From Gracilibacillus orientalis (GTDB taxonomy: Bacteria > Bacillota > Bacilli > Bacillales > Amphibacillaceae): a stretch of 64,000 nt of DNA. The stretch lies in the NCBI RefSeq assembly GCF_900114645.1, contig NZ_FOTR01000003.1, positions 434,001-498,000 of the forward strand, in the 5' to 3' direction. Positions 32,113 through 44,589 of this stretch are shown one piece after another; the first letter of the stretch is position 1; every line of letters begins with the position of its first letter. A program made the position numbers and the translations under genes. The notes below the pieces were generated by a model. It searched no databases. It saw only the letters and a list, made by a program, of their open reading frames with translations, and was not told the origin of the DNA.

Positions 32113-34587
32113 ATGGTGGATCAAAACCGTCCACAAGTTCAAGAAATCAATATAGGGAACGAAATGAGAACATCTTTTTTAGATTATGCAATGAGTGTCA
32201 TTGTGGCCCGTGCTTTACCTGATGTCAGAGACGGGATGAAACCTGTCCATCGTCGAATATTATATGCTTTAAATGACCAGGGTATGCATGCGGATAAAGC
32301 ATATAAAAAATCAGCTCGTATTGTTGGGGATGTAATCGGTAAGTATCATCCACACGGTGACTCAGCTGTCTATGAGGCAATGGTAAGGATGGCACAAGAC
32401 TTTAGTTATCGCTATATGCTTGTAGATGGTCATGGAAACTTTGGTTCAGTAGATGGTGACCCACCAGCAGCAATGCGTTATACAGAAGCCAGAATGTCTA
32501 AGATTTCAATGGAAATGTTACGAGATATTAATAGAGATACTATTGATTACACGGATAACTATGATGGTTCGGAAAGAGAACCGAAAGTATTACCTGCTAA
32601 GTTCCCTAATCTGTTAGTTAATGGTGCTTCTGGTATTGCAGTGGGGATGGCAACAAATATTCCACCACATCATTTAGGGGAAACAATCGATGCCATTCTT
32701 GCGATTAGTGAAAATCCTGAGATTACCATTAGTGAGTTAATGGAAGAATATATTCATGGTCCTGACTTTCCGACAGCTGGTCAAATTCTAGGACGAAGTG
32801 GTATTAGAAGAGCTTTTGAGACTGGAAAAGGATCTGTTACAATTCGTTCCAAAACGGAGATCGAAGAACAAGCGAATGGTAAATCAAGAATCCTTGTTTC
32901 GGAACTTCCATACCAAGTGAACAAAGCCAAGTTGGTCGAAAAAATAGCCGATTTAGCAAGAGATAAACGGATTGAGGGTATTACCGATTTACGTGATGAA
33001 TCAGACCGTAATGGTATGCGTGTTGTAATTGAACTACGCCGAGATGCGAATCCAAACGTCGTGTTAAATAATCTTTATAAACAGACACCTTTACAGACGT
33101 CTTTTGGTATCAATATGCTAGCTTTAGTGGATGGACAGCCGAAAGTATTAAATTTGAAGCAATGTCTGGAATATTATTTAGCGCATCAAAAAGAAATTAT
33201 TACGAGAAGAACGCAATATGAATTAAATAAAGCAGAAGCACGTGCACATATCCTTGAAGGTTTACGGACGGCACTTGATCATATTGATGCGATTATCACC
33301 TTAATTCGTCAATCCAATACAACGGAAATTGCCCGTGACGGCTTAATGAATCAATTTAATCTTTCTGAAAAACAATCTCAAGCAATTCTGGACATGCGTT
33401 TACAACGTTTAACTGGTTTAGAACGTGAAAAGATTGAAGATGAATATAGCCAGATCGTTGAGTTAATTAAAGAATTAAAAGCAATCTTGGCGAATGAAGA
33501 GAAAATTCTCGAAATCATACGTGAAGAATTATTAGAAATTAAGGAAAAGTTTAATGACGAAAGAAGAACAGAGATTGTAACAGGTGGAATAGATCTGATT
33601 GAAGATGAAGATTTAATTCCAGAGGAAAGTATTGTTATTACCCTGACACACAGAGGTTATATTAAACGTCTACCTGCCTCTACTTACCGGGCACAAAGAC
33701 GTGGTGGCCGTGGAGTACAGGGAATGGGTACGAATGATGATGATTTTGTGGAACATTTAGTTTCTTGTTCGACACATGATACGGTACTCTTTTTCTCTAA
33801 TAAAGGGAAGGTATATCGCTCGAAAGGGTATGAAGTACCTGAATTTAACCGTACAGCAAAAGGTATACCAATCATTAACTTATTAGAAGTGGAACACGGT
33901 GAATGGATTAATGCCGTTATAACGGTTAGTGAGTATAAAGAAGGCTGGTATTTATTCTTCACGACCAAATATGGTGTATCTAAAAGAACATCGCTTCCTC
34001 AATTTGCAAACATCCGTAAAGGTGGCCTGATTGCACTAAACTTGCGGGAAGATGATGAATTAATTTCTGTTCGTTTAACAAACGGCCAAAAAGATATTTT
34101 AATTGGTACTGAAAATGGCTATGTGATTCGGTTTGAAGAAAGTCAAATCCGTTCCATGGGAAGGACAGCAGCAGGTGTAAAAGGTATTTCCTTACGTGGA
34201 GATGATGAGGTTGTTTCGATGGAAATTCTGGAAGAAGATCAGTATGTACTGAACGTAACCGAGAATGGATATGGAAAACGAACACCTGTTGAAGAATACC
34301 GCAGAACAAATCGTGGTGGTAAAGGGATATTTACTGCTAACATTACCGAGAAAACTGGTAAAGTAATAGCAGTCAAAAATGTAACTACTGAAGAAGATAT
34401 TATGATTATGACAGTATCTGGTGTCCTAATTCGTATGCAAGTAGAGGGAATCTCAACGACAGGTAGAAACACGCAAGGAGTTCGTCTCATTCGTTTACAA
34501 GAAGAGGAAAAAGTTGCAACAGTCGCAAAGGTTGATCCTGAAGAAGAGATAATCGAAGAGGATGACGAAGCAGAGACAGAAAAATAG
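32113..34587 (+). CDS. gyrA: DNA gyrase subunit A
   Basis: DNA-cleaving subunit of gyrase. It has 824 residues. The catalytic Tyr lies in [12 protein letters not shown] (about residue 123). The quinolone-determining region reads [22 protein letters not shown], the susceptible-type sequence. The GyrA-box QRRGGRG precedes the beta-pinwheel, followed by an acidic C-terminal tail. AGGAGGTAATC precedes the ATG. Confidence 0.97.
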   Translation: MVDQNRPQVQEINIGNEMRTSFLDYAMSVIVARALPDVRDGMKPVHRRILYALNDQGMHADKAYKKSARIVGDVIGKYHPHGDSAVYEAMVRMAQDFSYRYMLVDGHGNFGSVDGDPPAAMRYTEARMSKISMEMLRDINRDTIDYTDNYDGSEREPKVLPAKFPNLLVNGASGIAVGMATNIPPHHLGETIDAILAISENPEITISELMEEYIHGPDFPTAGQILGRSGIRRAFETGKGSVTIRSKTEIEEQANGKSRILVSELPYQVNKAKLVEKIADLARDKRIEGITDLRDESDRNGMRVVIELRRDANPNVVLNNLYKQTPLQTSFGINMLALVDGQPKVLNLKQCLEYYLAHQKEIITRRTQYELNKAEARAHILEGLRTALDHIDAIITLIRQSNTTEIARDGLMNQFNLSEKQSQAILDMRLQRLTGLEREKIEDEYSQIVELIKELKAILANEEKILEIIREELLEIKEKFNDERRTEIVTGGIDLIEDEDLIPEESIVITLTHRGYIKRLPASTYRAQRRGGRGVQGMGTNDDDFVEHLVSCSTHDTVLFFSNKGKVYRSKGYEVPEFNRTAKGIPIINLLEVEHGEWINAVITVSEYKEGWYLFFTTKYGVSKRTSLPQFANIRKGGLIALNLREDDELISVRLTNGQKDILIGTENGYVIRFEESQIRSMGRTAAGVKGISLRGDDEVVSMEILEEDQYVLNVTENGYGKRTPVEEYRRTNRGGKGIFTANITEKTGKVIAVKNVTTEEDIMIMTVSGVLIRMQVEGISTTGRNTQGVRLIRLQEEEKVATVAKVDPEEEIIEEDDEAETEK

Positions 34588-34604
34588 TAAAGGGTGTGAT
34601 CCAG

Positions 34605-35696
34605 TTGCAGGTGCATCCACAACAGCTAATATCTGGATGTATTACTACCAAGCAAGTTTTTGGTAAAACTAGACATCCAATCATAGATAAAAATACGGTA
34701 ATTAATGAAGAACATATTCAAGTTCTAAAACACTTTAATATTGATTCGGTAGAGGTATCTGAAAAATTAGCGTCAGGAAGTCATTTTATCCCTGAAAAAG
34801 TTACGACTCCTGAGCATTTTTCACGAAAAAATGTACAAAGGAAATCACGAGATTCCTTTGAGAATTTATACCTTAATGCTGTCTTAGGTTACAAAGCAAT
34901 GTTTCAAAAATGGCAAGGTGGAAGTCCTATTGATATCTATCAAGTACAAAAAATGATGATGCCATTATTTGATTATGTAAAAGATATTAGTTTAGACTTA
35001 TTTTTGTTGCATAAATTTGCTTCTAAACAAGACTACTTTTATCATCATGGCGTATCAATTGCCTTGTTATCAGCACACCTTGCTAAAAAACTAGGGTATG
35101 AAAAAGAGTGGGTCCAAGTAGGTATCGCAGCTATTTTGGCTGATAGTGGGATGGCTAAATTAAATGAAAATTGGCTAATGAAAGAATCAAGATTAACGAT
35201 AGCCGAATATGAAGAAATAAAGAAGCACCCAACGTTATCCTATCGAATGGTAGAAGATATTCCTTATGTAACGCAAGACATGAAACTATCAATATTGCAG
35301 CACCATGAAAGAATGGATGGTAGTGGGTATCCAATTGGAGTAAGAGCAGAGAAGATACATCCTTTTGCTAAAATTATTGCAGTTAGTGATACGTATCATG
35401 CCATGACATCAGAGCGAGTTTATCGCAGAAAGCAATCACCTTTTAAGGTTGTTGAAGAAATGTTGAAGTTGAAGTATCAAAAATTTGATTATCCTGTGCT
35501 GCAAAAATTTATTGATACGCTCATGAATTACACGATTGGTACACGTGTCATGCTCTCAACTGGTAAAGAAGCATATATTATTTTTGTTGACTATAATCAA
35601 CCAACAAGGCCGATGGTAAGAGTAATGGATAGCGGCGAAATAATTAAATTAAATGAAAAAAAAGCAATCTTTATCGAAAATATTATTACAGAATAG
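34605..35696 (+). CDS. HD-GYP-type protein with an altered HD motif
   Basis: About 363 residues. The N-terminal half is unassigned. The C-terminal HD-GYP domain keeps HHERMDGSGYP and SDTYHAMTSERVYR. The canonical LLHDIGK is replaced by ILADSGM, so the metal-ligand His and the Lys are missing, and HPxxG reads HPTLS. The family normally cleaves cyclic di-GMP; here activity is doubtful and a binding or structural role is possible. The TTG at 34605 fits the extended AAAGG-GTGAT ribosome site; GTG 34596 is the alternative. Replaces yaaC/rrn seen after gyrA in B. subtilis. Confidence 0.8.
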   Translation: MQVHPQQLISGCITTKQVFGKTRHPIIDKNTVINEEHIQVLKHFNIDSVEVSEKLASGSHFIPEKVTTPEHFSRKNVQRKSRDSFENLYLNAVLGYKAMFQKWQGGSPIDIYQVQKMMMPLFDYVKDISLDLFLLHKFASKQDYFYHHGVSIALLSAHLAKKLGYEKEWVQVGIAAILADSGMAKLNENWLMKESRLTIAEYEEIKKHPTLSYRMVEDIPYVTQDMKLSILQHHERMDGSGYPIGVRAEKIHPFAKIIAVSDTYHAMTSERVYRRKQSPFKVVEEMLKLKYQKFDYPVLQKFIDTLMNYTIGTRVMLSTGKEAYIIFVDYNQPTRPMVRVMDSGEIIKLNEKKAIFIENIITE

Positions 35697-35698
35697 AT

Positions 35699-35728
35699 AG
35701 GTGACCATAACGGTTGCCTGTTTTTTTT
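35699..35728 (+). terminator. Terminator of the HD-GYP gene
   Basis: AGGTGACC and GGTTGCCT pair (with G-U pairs) around a five-base loop, followed by eight T. Confidence 0.88.
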
Positions 35729-35760
35729 ATAAAATTAGGCAGGAATAAAATTATGTGCAT

Positions 35761-35970
35761 AATCCATAAACTGCGAACCGTGTACATGCATTTGCTTTCT
35801 TCCATTCTTTTCTTGATGAGTGCATAACCATCGCTGCGGAAAAATACTCCCTTTCCAGGGGCACGGCCTCAGCTAACTTTGCAAAGAAAGTCACTTTGCA
35901 AAGTGGATCTTCGGCTCGTGCTGCTCCCCCAGGAGTGTCGCATTTTTCCGCAGCTTTGACTAGTGTTTTG
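35761..35970 (+). repeat. Family A intergenic repeat, right-pointing arm
   Basis: Contains GCTGCGGAAAAA, CTCCCTTTCC, GGCCTCAGC, a CTTCGGCTCGTG segment and CAGGAGTGTCGCATTTTTCC. It begins with AAACTGCGAA and TTTGCTTTCTTCCATTC. It is the inverse of the unit at 36025-36215, giving a head-to-head pair. Confidence 0.75.
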
Positions 35971-38053
<2,083 letters not shown>

Positions 38054-38077
38054 TCGTATATAGTAAAAAGGGTTGAG

Positions 38078-38107
38078 GAAAACTTGGGTTACCCAAGTTT
38101 TCTTTTT
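38078..38107 (+). terminator. Terminator of guaB
   Basis: GAAAACTTGGG (38078-38088) and CCCAAGTTTTC (38092-38102) form a stem with a three-base loop and a T-run. Confidence 0.92.
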
Positions 38108-38203
38108 CCGCGTATACGAACTATAGTCATATAGCGTTATTTTCTATTTGCAGTAGTTATGATAAAATTGTTTCATGCAAAAAAATAGTCGGAGGTAGGA
38201 AAA

Positions 38204-39544
38204 GTGAAAGATATAATCAAAAAGATGAGCATTTTAGTAGTGATTACATTATTAACAATCACTACATTTTCTATGAATAGTTTACCAGTACAAGCAGCAG
38301 AAAATATAGATGTCAAGGCAGAATCTGCTATCATTGTCGATGCTAACACAGGGAAAGTTTTATTTGAGAAACAATCTGATTTAAAATTACCTCCAGCTAG
38401 TATGACGAAAATGATGACCGAATACCTGGTTCTTGAAGCTATTAGTGAAGGTCAAATCAACTGGGATACAACTACTCAAATTGGAGATTATCCTTATTGG
38501 ATATCATCAAGCAATGCCTTTTCAGGGATTGGTTTAATTCAAGATCAAGATTATACGGTTCGTGAATTGTATGAAGGAATGGCTATTATTTCTGACAATG
38601 CGACAACTGTAGCACTAGCAGAACTAGTAGCAGGTTCAGAAGGCGAATTCGTCCAAATGATGAATGATAAAGCAGAAGAAATGGGATTACAAGAATATAA
38701 ATTTGTTAATTCTACTGGTTTATCTAATACGGATTTAGGGGAACATCATCCGGAAGGAACGGAACCGGATGCCGATAATTTATTATCAGCTCGTTCAGCA
38801 GCATTATTAGCATACCACCTAATTAATGATTATCCAGAAGCATTAGATTATTCTAGCACATTGACATCTGAATTAGATGAAAAAGAGTTACAAAATCTAA
38901 ATTGGATGCTGCCATGGGAAGGAAATAATTTTACTCAATATGGATATGAAGGTGTAGATGGATTAAAGACCGGACATACTGATGCAGCTGGATATTGCTT
39001 TACAGGTACGGCACAACAAGGAGATCGCCGTATTATTACAGTAGTTATGAAAACGAGTAGTGAAGAAGAACGTTTTATTGAAACGAAAAATTTAATGGAG
39101 TATGGCTTCTCAAAATTTGAAACAGTAGAACTATTTCCAGTTAATTATCAGTTAGAAGATGAATCTACTTTACCTGTATCAAAAGGGGAAGAAAAGGAAG
39201 TAGAGATTGAAACAGCAGAAGCGTTTGAAACGATGATAAAAACTGGTGAAGAAGAATTATATGATATACGATACGAGATCGATGAAGATAAATTAACAGC
39301 AGATGGCTCATTAGAAGCTCCACTAGAAGCGGGCGAAAAAATAGGAGAAGCGGTTCTTCAGTATAATGGTGATATAGATTACGGTTATATTGGTGGTGAC
39401 ACTAGTGACCAACGCGTAGATCTAGTGACAACTGATGCGGTTGAAAAACAAAATTGGTTTATGCTATCACTAGGAGCGATTGGTAACTTCTTTGCAAATG
39501 TCTTTACGACAGTAGTAGATTTTTTCAAAGGGTTATTTAGCTAA
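38204..39544 (+). CDS. dacA: D-alanyl-D-alanine carboxypeptidase (PBP5 type)
   Basis: Penicillin-binding protein that trims the terminal D-Ala of peptidoglycan stem peptides outside the membrane. It has 446 residues. A signal peptide ends near residue 31 (VQA-AE). Active-site motifs are SMTK, SDN (IISDNATT) and KTGHT. The C-terminal domain ends in an amphipathic membrane-anchoring helix (IGNFFANVFTTVVDFFKGLF). GGAGGT is upstream; the start is GTG. Place between guaB and pdxS matches B. subtilis. Confidence 0.95.
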   Translation: MKDIIKKMSILVVITLLTITTFSMNSLPVQAAENIDVKAESAIIVDANTGKVLFEKQSDLKLPPASMTKMMTEYLVLEAISEGQINWDTTTQIGDYPYWISSSNAFSGIGLIQDQDYTVRELYEGMAIISDNATTVALAELVAGSEGEFVQMMNDKAEEMGLQEYKFVNSTGLSNTDLGEHHPEGTEPDADNLLSARSAALLAYHLINDYPEALDYSSTLTSELDEKELQNLNWMLPWEGNNFTQYGYEGVDGLKTGHTDAAGYCFTGTAQQGDRRIITVVMKTSSEEERFIETKNLMEYGFSKFETVELFPVNYQLEDESTLPVSKGEEKEVEIETAEAFETMIKTGEEELYDIRYEIDEDKLTADGSLEAPLEAGEKIGEAVLQYNGDIDYGYIGGDTSDQRVDLVTTDAVEKQNWFMLSLGAIGNFFANVFTTVVDFFKGLFS

Positions 39545-39564
39545 TTTAATTCCTATTACAGCAG

Positions 39565-39594
39565 TTGGCATTTGTTCATTTTATGTTATATAAT
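39565..39594 (+). promoter_or_regulatory. pdxST promoter
   Basis: TTGGCA (39565-39570) is followed after 18 bases by TATAAT (39589-39594), about 55 bases before the pdxS start. Confidence 0.72.
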
Positions 39595-39647
39595 GTAAGA
39601 GGATGAAACGATCGTTTAGAGTTCATAATTTTAGGAGGAACATAAGA

Positions 39648-40532
39648 ATGTCTAAAATAGGTACAGATAGAGTTAAAAGAGGTATGGCAGAAATGCAAAA
39701 AGGCGGCGTTATTATGGACGTTGTCAATGCAGAACAAGCAAAAATTGCAGAAGAAGCTGGTGCTGTAGCAGTTATGGCGTTAGAGCGAGTACCATCTGAT
39801 ATTCGGGCAGCTGGCGGAGTGGCTCGTATGGCAGATCCAACCATTGTGGAAGAAGTAATGAATGCTGTTTCCATCCCTGTTATGGCAAAAGCTCGTATTG
39901 GTCATATTGTGGAAGCACGTGTTTTAGAATCAATGGGTGTTGACTATATTGATGAGAGTGAAGTATTGACTCCTGCTGATGAAGTATATCATTTAAATAA
40001 ACGTGATTATACAGTGCCTTTCGTATGTGGTTGCCGTCACTTAGGTGAAGCAGCTCGTCGTATTGGTGAAGGTAGTTCGATGTTACGAACGAAAGGTGAA
40101 CCTGGTACAGGTAATATTGTCGAAGCCGTTCGTCATATGCGTGAAGTTAATGGACAAGTTCGTAAGCTGGTTAACATGAATGAAGATGAAGTAATGACAT
40201 ATGCGAAAGATCTAGGAGCACCATATGAAGTATTACTTGAAATTAAAGAAAATGGTCGCTTACCAGTTGTTAACTTTGCTGCCGGTGGTATCGCTACTCC
40301 AGCGGATGCGGCATTAATGATGCAGCTTGGTGCTGATGGAGTATTTGTTGGTTCAGGTATCTTTAAATCAGATAATCCTGCTAACTTTGCAAGAGCGATT
40401 GTAGAAGCAACAACACATTATGAAGACTACGAATTAATTGCAAAAGTATCTAAAGGCATTGGTACAGCAATGAAAGGATTAGAAATTAGTACAATTGCTC
40501 CAGAAGAGCGTATGCAAGATCGTGGTTGGTAA
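39648..40532 (+). CDS. pdxS: Pyridoxal 5'-phosphate synthase, synthase subunit
   Basis: Makes PLP from ribose 5-phosphate, glyceraldehyde 3-phosphate and ammonia supplied by PdxT. It has 294 residues. [16 protein letters not shown] and the very conserved [13 protein letters not shown] are signatures. The ATG at 39648 ([16 protein letters not shown]) follows TAGGAGGAAC; an ATG 45 bases upstream lacks a ribosome site. Confidence 0.97.
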   Translation: MSKIGTDRVKRGMAEMQKGGVIMDVVNAEQAKIAEEAGAVAVMALERVPSDIRAAGGVARMADPTIVEEVMNAVSIPVMAKARIGHIVEARVLESMGVDYIDESEVLTPADEVYHLNKRDYTVPFVCGCRHLGEAARRIGEGSSMLRTKGEPGTGNIVEAVRHMREVNGQVRKLVNMNEDEVMTYAKDLGAPYEVLLEIKENGRLPVVNFAAGGIATPADAALMMQLGADGVFVGSGIFKSDNPANFARAIVEATTHYEDYELIAKVSKGIGTAMKGLEISTIAPEERMQDRGW

Positions 40533-40552
40533 GTAGTGAGGAGTAAAAAATA

Positions 40553-41122
40553 ATGGTAAAAATCGGAGTATTAGGCTTACAAGGTGCGATTCGCGAACAT
40601 ATTCGTTCCGTTGAAGCAGCCGGAGCAGAAGGTATCATTATTAAGTACAAAGAACAATTATCTGATATAGATGGATTAATAATACCTGGTGGCGAAAGTA
40701 CAACAATGCGTCGACTCATTGATAAATATGATTTTTTGGATGCATTAGCTGATTTTGGTAAACATGGGAAGCCGATTTTTGGTACTTGTGCTGGTCTTAT
40801 TTTATTGGCAAATAATATTGTTGGACAAGATTATGCACATTTATCATTAATGGATATGAAGGTAGAACGCAATGCATTCGGCAGACAGCGTGAATCTTTT
40901 GAGGCCGAAATAGATTTAAAAGGTGTTGCAGATAATTTTGAAGCGGTCTTTATCCGTGCACCATATGTAGTGGAAGTTGGACCAGAAGTAGAAGTTTTAG
41001 CTACTTATCAGGATAAAATTGTTGCAGCAAAACAAGGTCATTACTTATGTAGTGCATTTCATCCGGAATTAACGGATGATCACCGTTTAACAGAATACTT
41101 TGTCAAAATGGTGGAAAAATAA
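40553..41122 (+). CDS. pdxT: Pyridoxal 5'-phosphate synthase, glutaminase subunit
   Basis: Class I glutamine amidotransferase that feeds ammonia to PdxS. It has 189 residues. [16 protein letters not shown] begins the protein, [10 protein letters not shown] contains the catalytic Cys, and [11 protein letters not shown] the His/Glu pair. The last bases of the gene overlap the promoter of the serS T-box leader. Confidence 0.97.
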   Translation: MVKIGVLGLQGAIREHIRSVEAAGAEGIIIKYKEQLSDIDGLIIPGGESTTMRRLIDKYDFLDALADFGKHGKPIFGTCAGLILLANNIVGQDYAHLSLMDMKVERNAFGRQRESFEAEIDLKGVADNFEAVFIRAPYVVEVGPEVEVLATYQDKIVAAKQGHYLCSAFHPELTDDHRLTEYFVKMVEK

Positions 41123-41128
41123 TATAAT
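41100..41128 (+). promoter_or_regulatory. Promoter of the serS T-box leader
   Basis: TTGTCA (41100-41105) is separated by 17 bases from TATAAT (41123-41128). It straddles the pdxT stop codon. Confidence 0.82.
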
Positions 41129-41134
41129 AGTAAC

Positions 41135-41412
41135 AGTGAAAGATCGGTATGGAATCATTTATAAAACGAATATATAAAAGCGATGACAGGAACTAGTAAC
41201 TTATTGTTTTATGGCAGAGAGCCGGTGGTTGGTGTAAACCGGTATAAATGATAAGCGAATCCACCCTGGAGCAGTACATGGAAATGATAGTACATGTACT
41301 CGGTGACAAGCCGTTATAGATAATGAAGCCGGGAGAAGACTTATTCTCCAATCAGGGTGGTATCGCGGGTAAACTCTCGTCCCTACTAACAGTATGGGAC
41401 GGGAGTTTTTTA
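41135..41412 (+). promoter_or_regulatory. T-box riboswitch, serine-specific
   Basis: Shows the T-box core AGGGTGG (41354-41360) followed by a terminator stem CTCTCGTCCC/GGGACGGGAG (about 41374-41405) and T-run. The Stem I region contains a plausible TCC serine specifier (41260-41262) within GCGAATCCACC. Such leaders read uncharged tRNA-Ser and permit read-through. Unusually, serS itself starts about 630 bases beyond the terminator. Confidence 0.9.
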
Positions 41413-41479
41413 TATTTAAAAGTTGTTTCCAAAAGATTGATGCTTATAAAATACTATTTAAAGAATCCAGGCCTGCGTA

Positions 41480-41690
41480 GTAATAGATACAAACTGCAAA
41501 CTAATGAAAATGTCTGTAGTGAAGTTTCCTTCCATTCTTTTGTGATGAGTGGTAAACCATTGCTGCGGAAAAACGCTCCCTTTCCGTGGGGAACGCTTCA
41601 GCCTCCTCAGAAGCCAAAATCGCTTCTTGCGGGGTCTTCAGACTGTTCCTTTCCCACAGGAGTGTCGCATTTTTCCGCAGCTTAGAATAG
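41480..41690 (+). repeat. Family A intergenic repeat, right-pointing arm (in the serS leader)
   Basis: CTTCCATTCTTTTGTGATGAGTG, GCTGCGGAAAAACGCTCC, CAGCCTCCTC, GCGGGGTCTTCAG and CACAGGAGTGTCGCATTTTT match the unit at 35761-35970. Its reverse partner is at 41750-41960. Confidence 0.78.
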
Positions 41691-41749
41691 TGTTCTGTTA
41701 AAAAGACAGGAAATCCAATATTATAGTTTCATGAATTCTATATTCCCAA

Positions 41750-41960
41750 TAATCAGGACACTGAAATGAGCGGAGGTAGAATACGGAGACTCCTATGGGA
41801 ACAGCACGTGTCCGAAGACCCCACAGCGAGGTACGAGCGAGGAGGCTGAGGCCGTGCCCATGGAAAGCGCAGTATTCTGCCGGAGTGTATGAGAACACTC
41901 ATCAAAATTCAGAATGCAAGAAAGCAAATCCATATAAGAGTCATTTCGCAGTTTATGTTA
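41750..41960 (-). repeat. Family A intergenic repeat, left-pointing arm (in the serS leader)
   Basis: Reverse partner of 41480-41690: GCGGAGGTAGAATACGGAG, GAAGACCCCACAG, GAGGAGGCTGAGGCCGTGCC and a terminal TTCGCAGTTTATG. The two arms can pair over roughly 120 bases. Confidence 0.78.
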
Positions 41961-42040
41961 AATGTGCTGGTTTAAAGTAATAATGTATGTGAAATGATTT
42001 TTTAATATATAATTTAACAAATTTCTAGGAGGTAATAGCT

Positions 42041-43315
42041 ATGTTAGACATGAAAATATTACGCAAAAATTTTGCCGAAGTAAAAGAGAAATTATCACAA
42101 CGGGGAGAAGATTTAGCAGATTTGGATCGCTTCGGTGATTTGGACGAAAAAAGAAGGGAACTGATCGCTGAAACGGAACAATTAAAGGCAAAACGTAATG
42201 ACGTATCCAAGCAAATTTCTTTATTAAAAAAGGAAAAGAAAAATGCTGATGATATGATTGTCGAAATGCGTGAAGTAGGAGACCGAATCAAAACTATTGA
42301 TCAAGAACTTCGTCAAGTAGAGGAAGATCTCGAAAAATTAATGCTGTCTATTCCGAATATTCCGCATGAGTCAACACCAGTAGGCGATTCAGAGGAAGAT
42401 AATCTAGAAGTGCGTAAATGGGGAGAAGTCCCAAACTTTAACTTTGAAGGAAAAGCACATTGGGATATAGCAACGAAACTGGATATTTTAGACTTTGAAA
42501 GAGCAGCAAAAGTAACAGGAAGCCGCTTTGTTTTTTACAAAGGTTTAGGCGCTCGTTTAGAACGTGCTTTAATCAACTTTATGATGGACTTACATGCAGA
42601 TGAGCATGGTTATCAGGAAATGCTACCGCCATACATGGTTAATCGCACAAGTATGACTGGAACTGGCCAATTACCCAAATTTGAAGAAGATGCCTTCAAA
42701 GTGGAAGATTGGGATTATTTCTTAGTACCGACAGCTGAGGTACCGGTAACTAATTATTATCGTGAGGAAATTTTAAAAACAGAAGATTTACCTCAAAAAT
42801 TTGCTGCTTTTAGTAGCAGTTTCCGTTCTGAGGCAGGATCTGCTGGAAGAGATACCAGAGGCTTGATTCGCCAGCACCAATTTAATAAAGTGGAATTAGT
42901 GCAATTTGTGAAGCCAGAAGACTCTTACGATGTATTGGAAGAATTAACAGGTCATGCCGAAAAAGTATTACAACTTTTAAAATTACCTTATCGTGTGATG
43001 AGTATGTGTACGGCTGACTTAGGATTTACAGCGGCCAAAAAATACGATATCGAAGTATGGATGCCAAGTAATGATACGTATCGTGAAATTTCTTCTTGTT
43101 CTAATTTTGAAGATTTTCAGGCAAGACGTGCTAGTATCAGATTTCGTCGTGAGGAAAAAGAAAAACCGGAATTTGTCCATACGTTAAATGGATCTGGTTT
43201 AGCAGTAGGTCGTACTGTTTCTGCTATCATTGAAAATTATCAACTAGAAGATGGCACTGTAAAAATGCCGGAAATTTTGGTACCATATATGGGTGGAAAA
43301 ACAGAAATAAAATAA
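42041..43315 (+). CDS. serS: Seryl-tRNA synthetase
   Basis: Class II synthetase charging tRNA-Ser (and tRNA-Sec where present). It has 424 residues. The N-terminal long coiled-coil arm (about 28-105) binds the tRNA variable arm. The catalytic core has [21 protein letters not shown] and [18 protein letters not shown] motifs. AGGAGGT precedes the ATG. Expression is presumably set by the distant T-box. Confidence 0.97.
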   Translation: MLDMKILRKNFAEVKEKLSQRGEDLADLDRFGDLDEKRRELIAETEQLKAKRNDVSKQISLLKKEKKNADDMIVEMREVGDRIKTIDQELRQVEEDLEKLMLSIPNIPHESTPVGDSEEDNLEVRKWGEVPNFNFEGKAHWDIATKLDILDFERAAKVTGSRFVFYKGLGARLERALINFMMDLHADEHGYQEMLPPYMVNRTSMTGTGQLPKFEEDAFKVEDWDYFLVPTAEVPVTNYYREEILKTEDLPQKFAAFSSSFRSEAGSAGRDTRGLIRQHQFNKVELVQFVKPEDSYDVLEELTGHAEKVLQLLKLPYRVMSMCTADLGFTAAKKYDIEVWMPSNDTYREISSCSNFEDFQARRASIRFRREEKEKPEFVHTLNGSGLAVGRTVSAIIENYQLEDGTVKMPEILVPYMGGKTEIK

Positions 43316-43319
43316 CAGC

Positions 43320-43356
43320 TTACCGTCTATCTTAACTTTTTTAAGATAGACGGTAA
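43320..43356. other. Strong hairpin after serS
   Basis: A 16-bp inverted repeat (TTACCGTCTATCTTAA with TTAAGATAGACGGTAA) with a five-base loop. It has an A-run on its right, so the U-tract lies on the minus strand. It may still mark the 3' end of serS mRNA. Confidence 0.6.
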
Positions 43357-43364
43357 AAAAACTG

Positions 43365-43393
43365 TTGACTCTATTTATGTAATATGCTATATT
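43365..43393 (+). promoter_or_regulatory. tRNA-Ser promoter
   Basis: TTGACT (43365-43370), 17 bases, then TATATT (43388-43393) with an extended TGC; the tRNA begins 23 bases later. Confidence 0.82.
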
Positions 43394-43415
43394 ATTACTT
43401 GTCGTCATCAAATAC

Positions 43416-43508
43416 GGAGGAGTACCCAAGTTCGGCTGAAGGGAGCGGTCTTGAAAACCGCCAGGGGCTTTACCGCCCGCGGGGGTTCGAATCCCTCCTC
43501 CTCCGCCA
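43416..43508 (+). tRNA. tRNA-Ser (anticodon UGA)
   Basis: Acceptor stem GGAGGAG/CTCCTCC, anticodon loop CTTGAAA (TGA), a long class II variable arm and T-loop TTCGAAT. The 3' CCA is encoded (43506-43508). It lies after serS, as in B. subtilis. Confidence 0.97.
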
Positions 43509-43546
43509 TTATAATTAAACACAAAATTAGAGATTATATACATAAA

Positions 43547-43580
43547 AAATCGTTATCATTAGATAGCGGTTTTTTTATTT
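43547..43580 (+). terminator. Terminator after tRNA-Ser
   Basis: AATCGTTATC and GATAGCGGTT pair (with G-U pairs) around a four-base loop, followed by a run of T. Confidence 0.85.
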
Positions 43581-43668
43581 GGATCTTTAAAAGCGGGTCT
43601 TTCTCCTGTTCTCACATCCGATAATGATTTATAATAGTAGAAGAGCATACATATAAAAGGTGGTTTTT

Positions 43669-44499
43669 ATGAGTATTAAAGATTACACGATTGCATTTTT
43701 AGGAGCGGGTTCCATGGCAGAGGCTATTATTGCAGGAATGACGGCTAAAGAAATGGTATCTGCTGACCGAATTATTGCAACTAATCATTCCAATAAAAAG
43801 CGTTTAGCAGTATTAGAAAATAAATATGGTATTCGAACATCACAATCCAGAGAGGATGTGGTGAGCCAAAGTGATATCATCATTTTAGCGATGAAGCCGA
43901 AAGATATTCAATCTGGAATTGCTGAAATGAAAGATTTTTTAAGTGACAGTAAAATTGTTGTGTCATTATTGGCAGGGATCTCTACGCAATATATTGAACA
44001 ATTACTAGGAACCAACAATGCTGTTGTCCGTGTCATGCCCAATACATCAGCAATGATCGGACAATCAGCTTCGACGATAACTGGAGGTCAGTATGTTGAC
44101 TTTCCAACTGTTGGATTAATAAAAAATCTTATGACATCCATTGGTACCACAACATTGATACAAGAAGAGGAAATGGATGCTTATACTGCTTTAGCGGGCA
44201 GTGCACCTGCTTTTTATTATTACATGGTGGAAGCAATGGAGAAGTTTGTCGAAGAACAAGGTTTAAATAAAGAAACAGCCATGCCTTTAATGACACAAAC
44301 GATTAAAGGTGTTGGGGAGATGTTAGCCATATCGGATGATACACCGGGAACATTACGAGGAAACATTACAAGCCCTGGTGGTACGACAGAAGCAGGAATT
44401 AATACATTAGCACAACACGAATTTCAACAAGCGGTAATTGCTTGTTTAGAGCGGACAACAGAAAGATCCAAAGAGTTAAGAGAAATGTTTGAAAAATAA
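43669..44499 (+). CDS. proC: Pyrroline-5-carboxylate reductase
   Basis: Last step of proline synthesis, reducing pyrroline-5-carboxylate with NAD(P)H; proline is also a compatible solute. It has 276 residues. The Rossmann motif FLGAGSMAEAIIAGM opens the protein. VRVMPNTSAMIGQSAS and the C-terminal LRGNITSPGGTTEAGI are family signatures. The ATG at 43669 follows AAAAGGTGG. Not in this place in B. subtilis. Confidence 0.96.
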   Translation: MSIKDYTIAFLGAGSMAEAIIAGMTAKEMVSADRIIATNHSNKKRLAVLENKYGIRTSQSREDVVSQSDIIILAMKPKDIQSGIAEMKDFLSDSKIVVSLLAGISTQYIEQLLGTNNAVVRVMPNTSAMIGQSASTITGGQYVDFPTVGLIKNLMTSIGTTTLIQEEEMDAYTALAGSAPAFYYYMVEAMEKFVEEQGLNKETAMPLMTQTIKGVGEMLAISDDTPGTLRGNITSPGGTTEAGINTLAQHEFQQAVIACLERTTERSKELREMFEK

Positions 44500-44589
44500 A
44501 TTAGGATAGGGAAGTCTTGCCTTTTGTCTTATGTTTTATTAAGATATAAAGGGACATTTCCCTTGTTCCTTTGATCAATTTTGTATCAT

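Larger units (their letters stand above)
41413..42028 (+). other. Gene-free interval between T-box terminator and serS
   Basis: Holds the head-to-head repeat pair. A TATAAT at 42008-42013 just before serS lacks a good -35, so a private serS promoter is only possible. No real gene was seen. Confidence 0.6.

Noticed and set aside
32377-32400. Quinolone-resistance change in gyrA
   Set aside because: The determining region reads [10 protein letters not shown], the usual susceptible form.
41323-41685. Plus-strand frame of 120 codons
   Set aside because: It starts inside the T-box terminator region and continues into repeat sequence.
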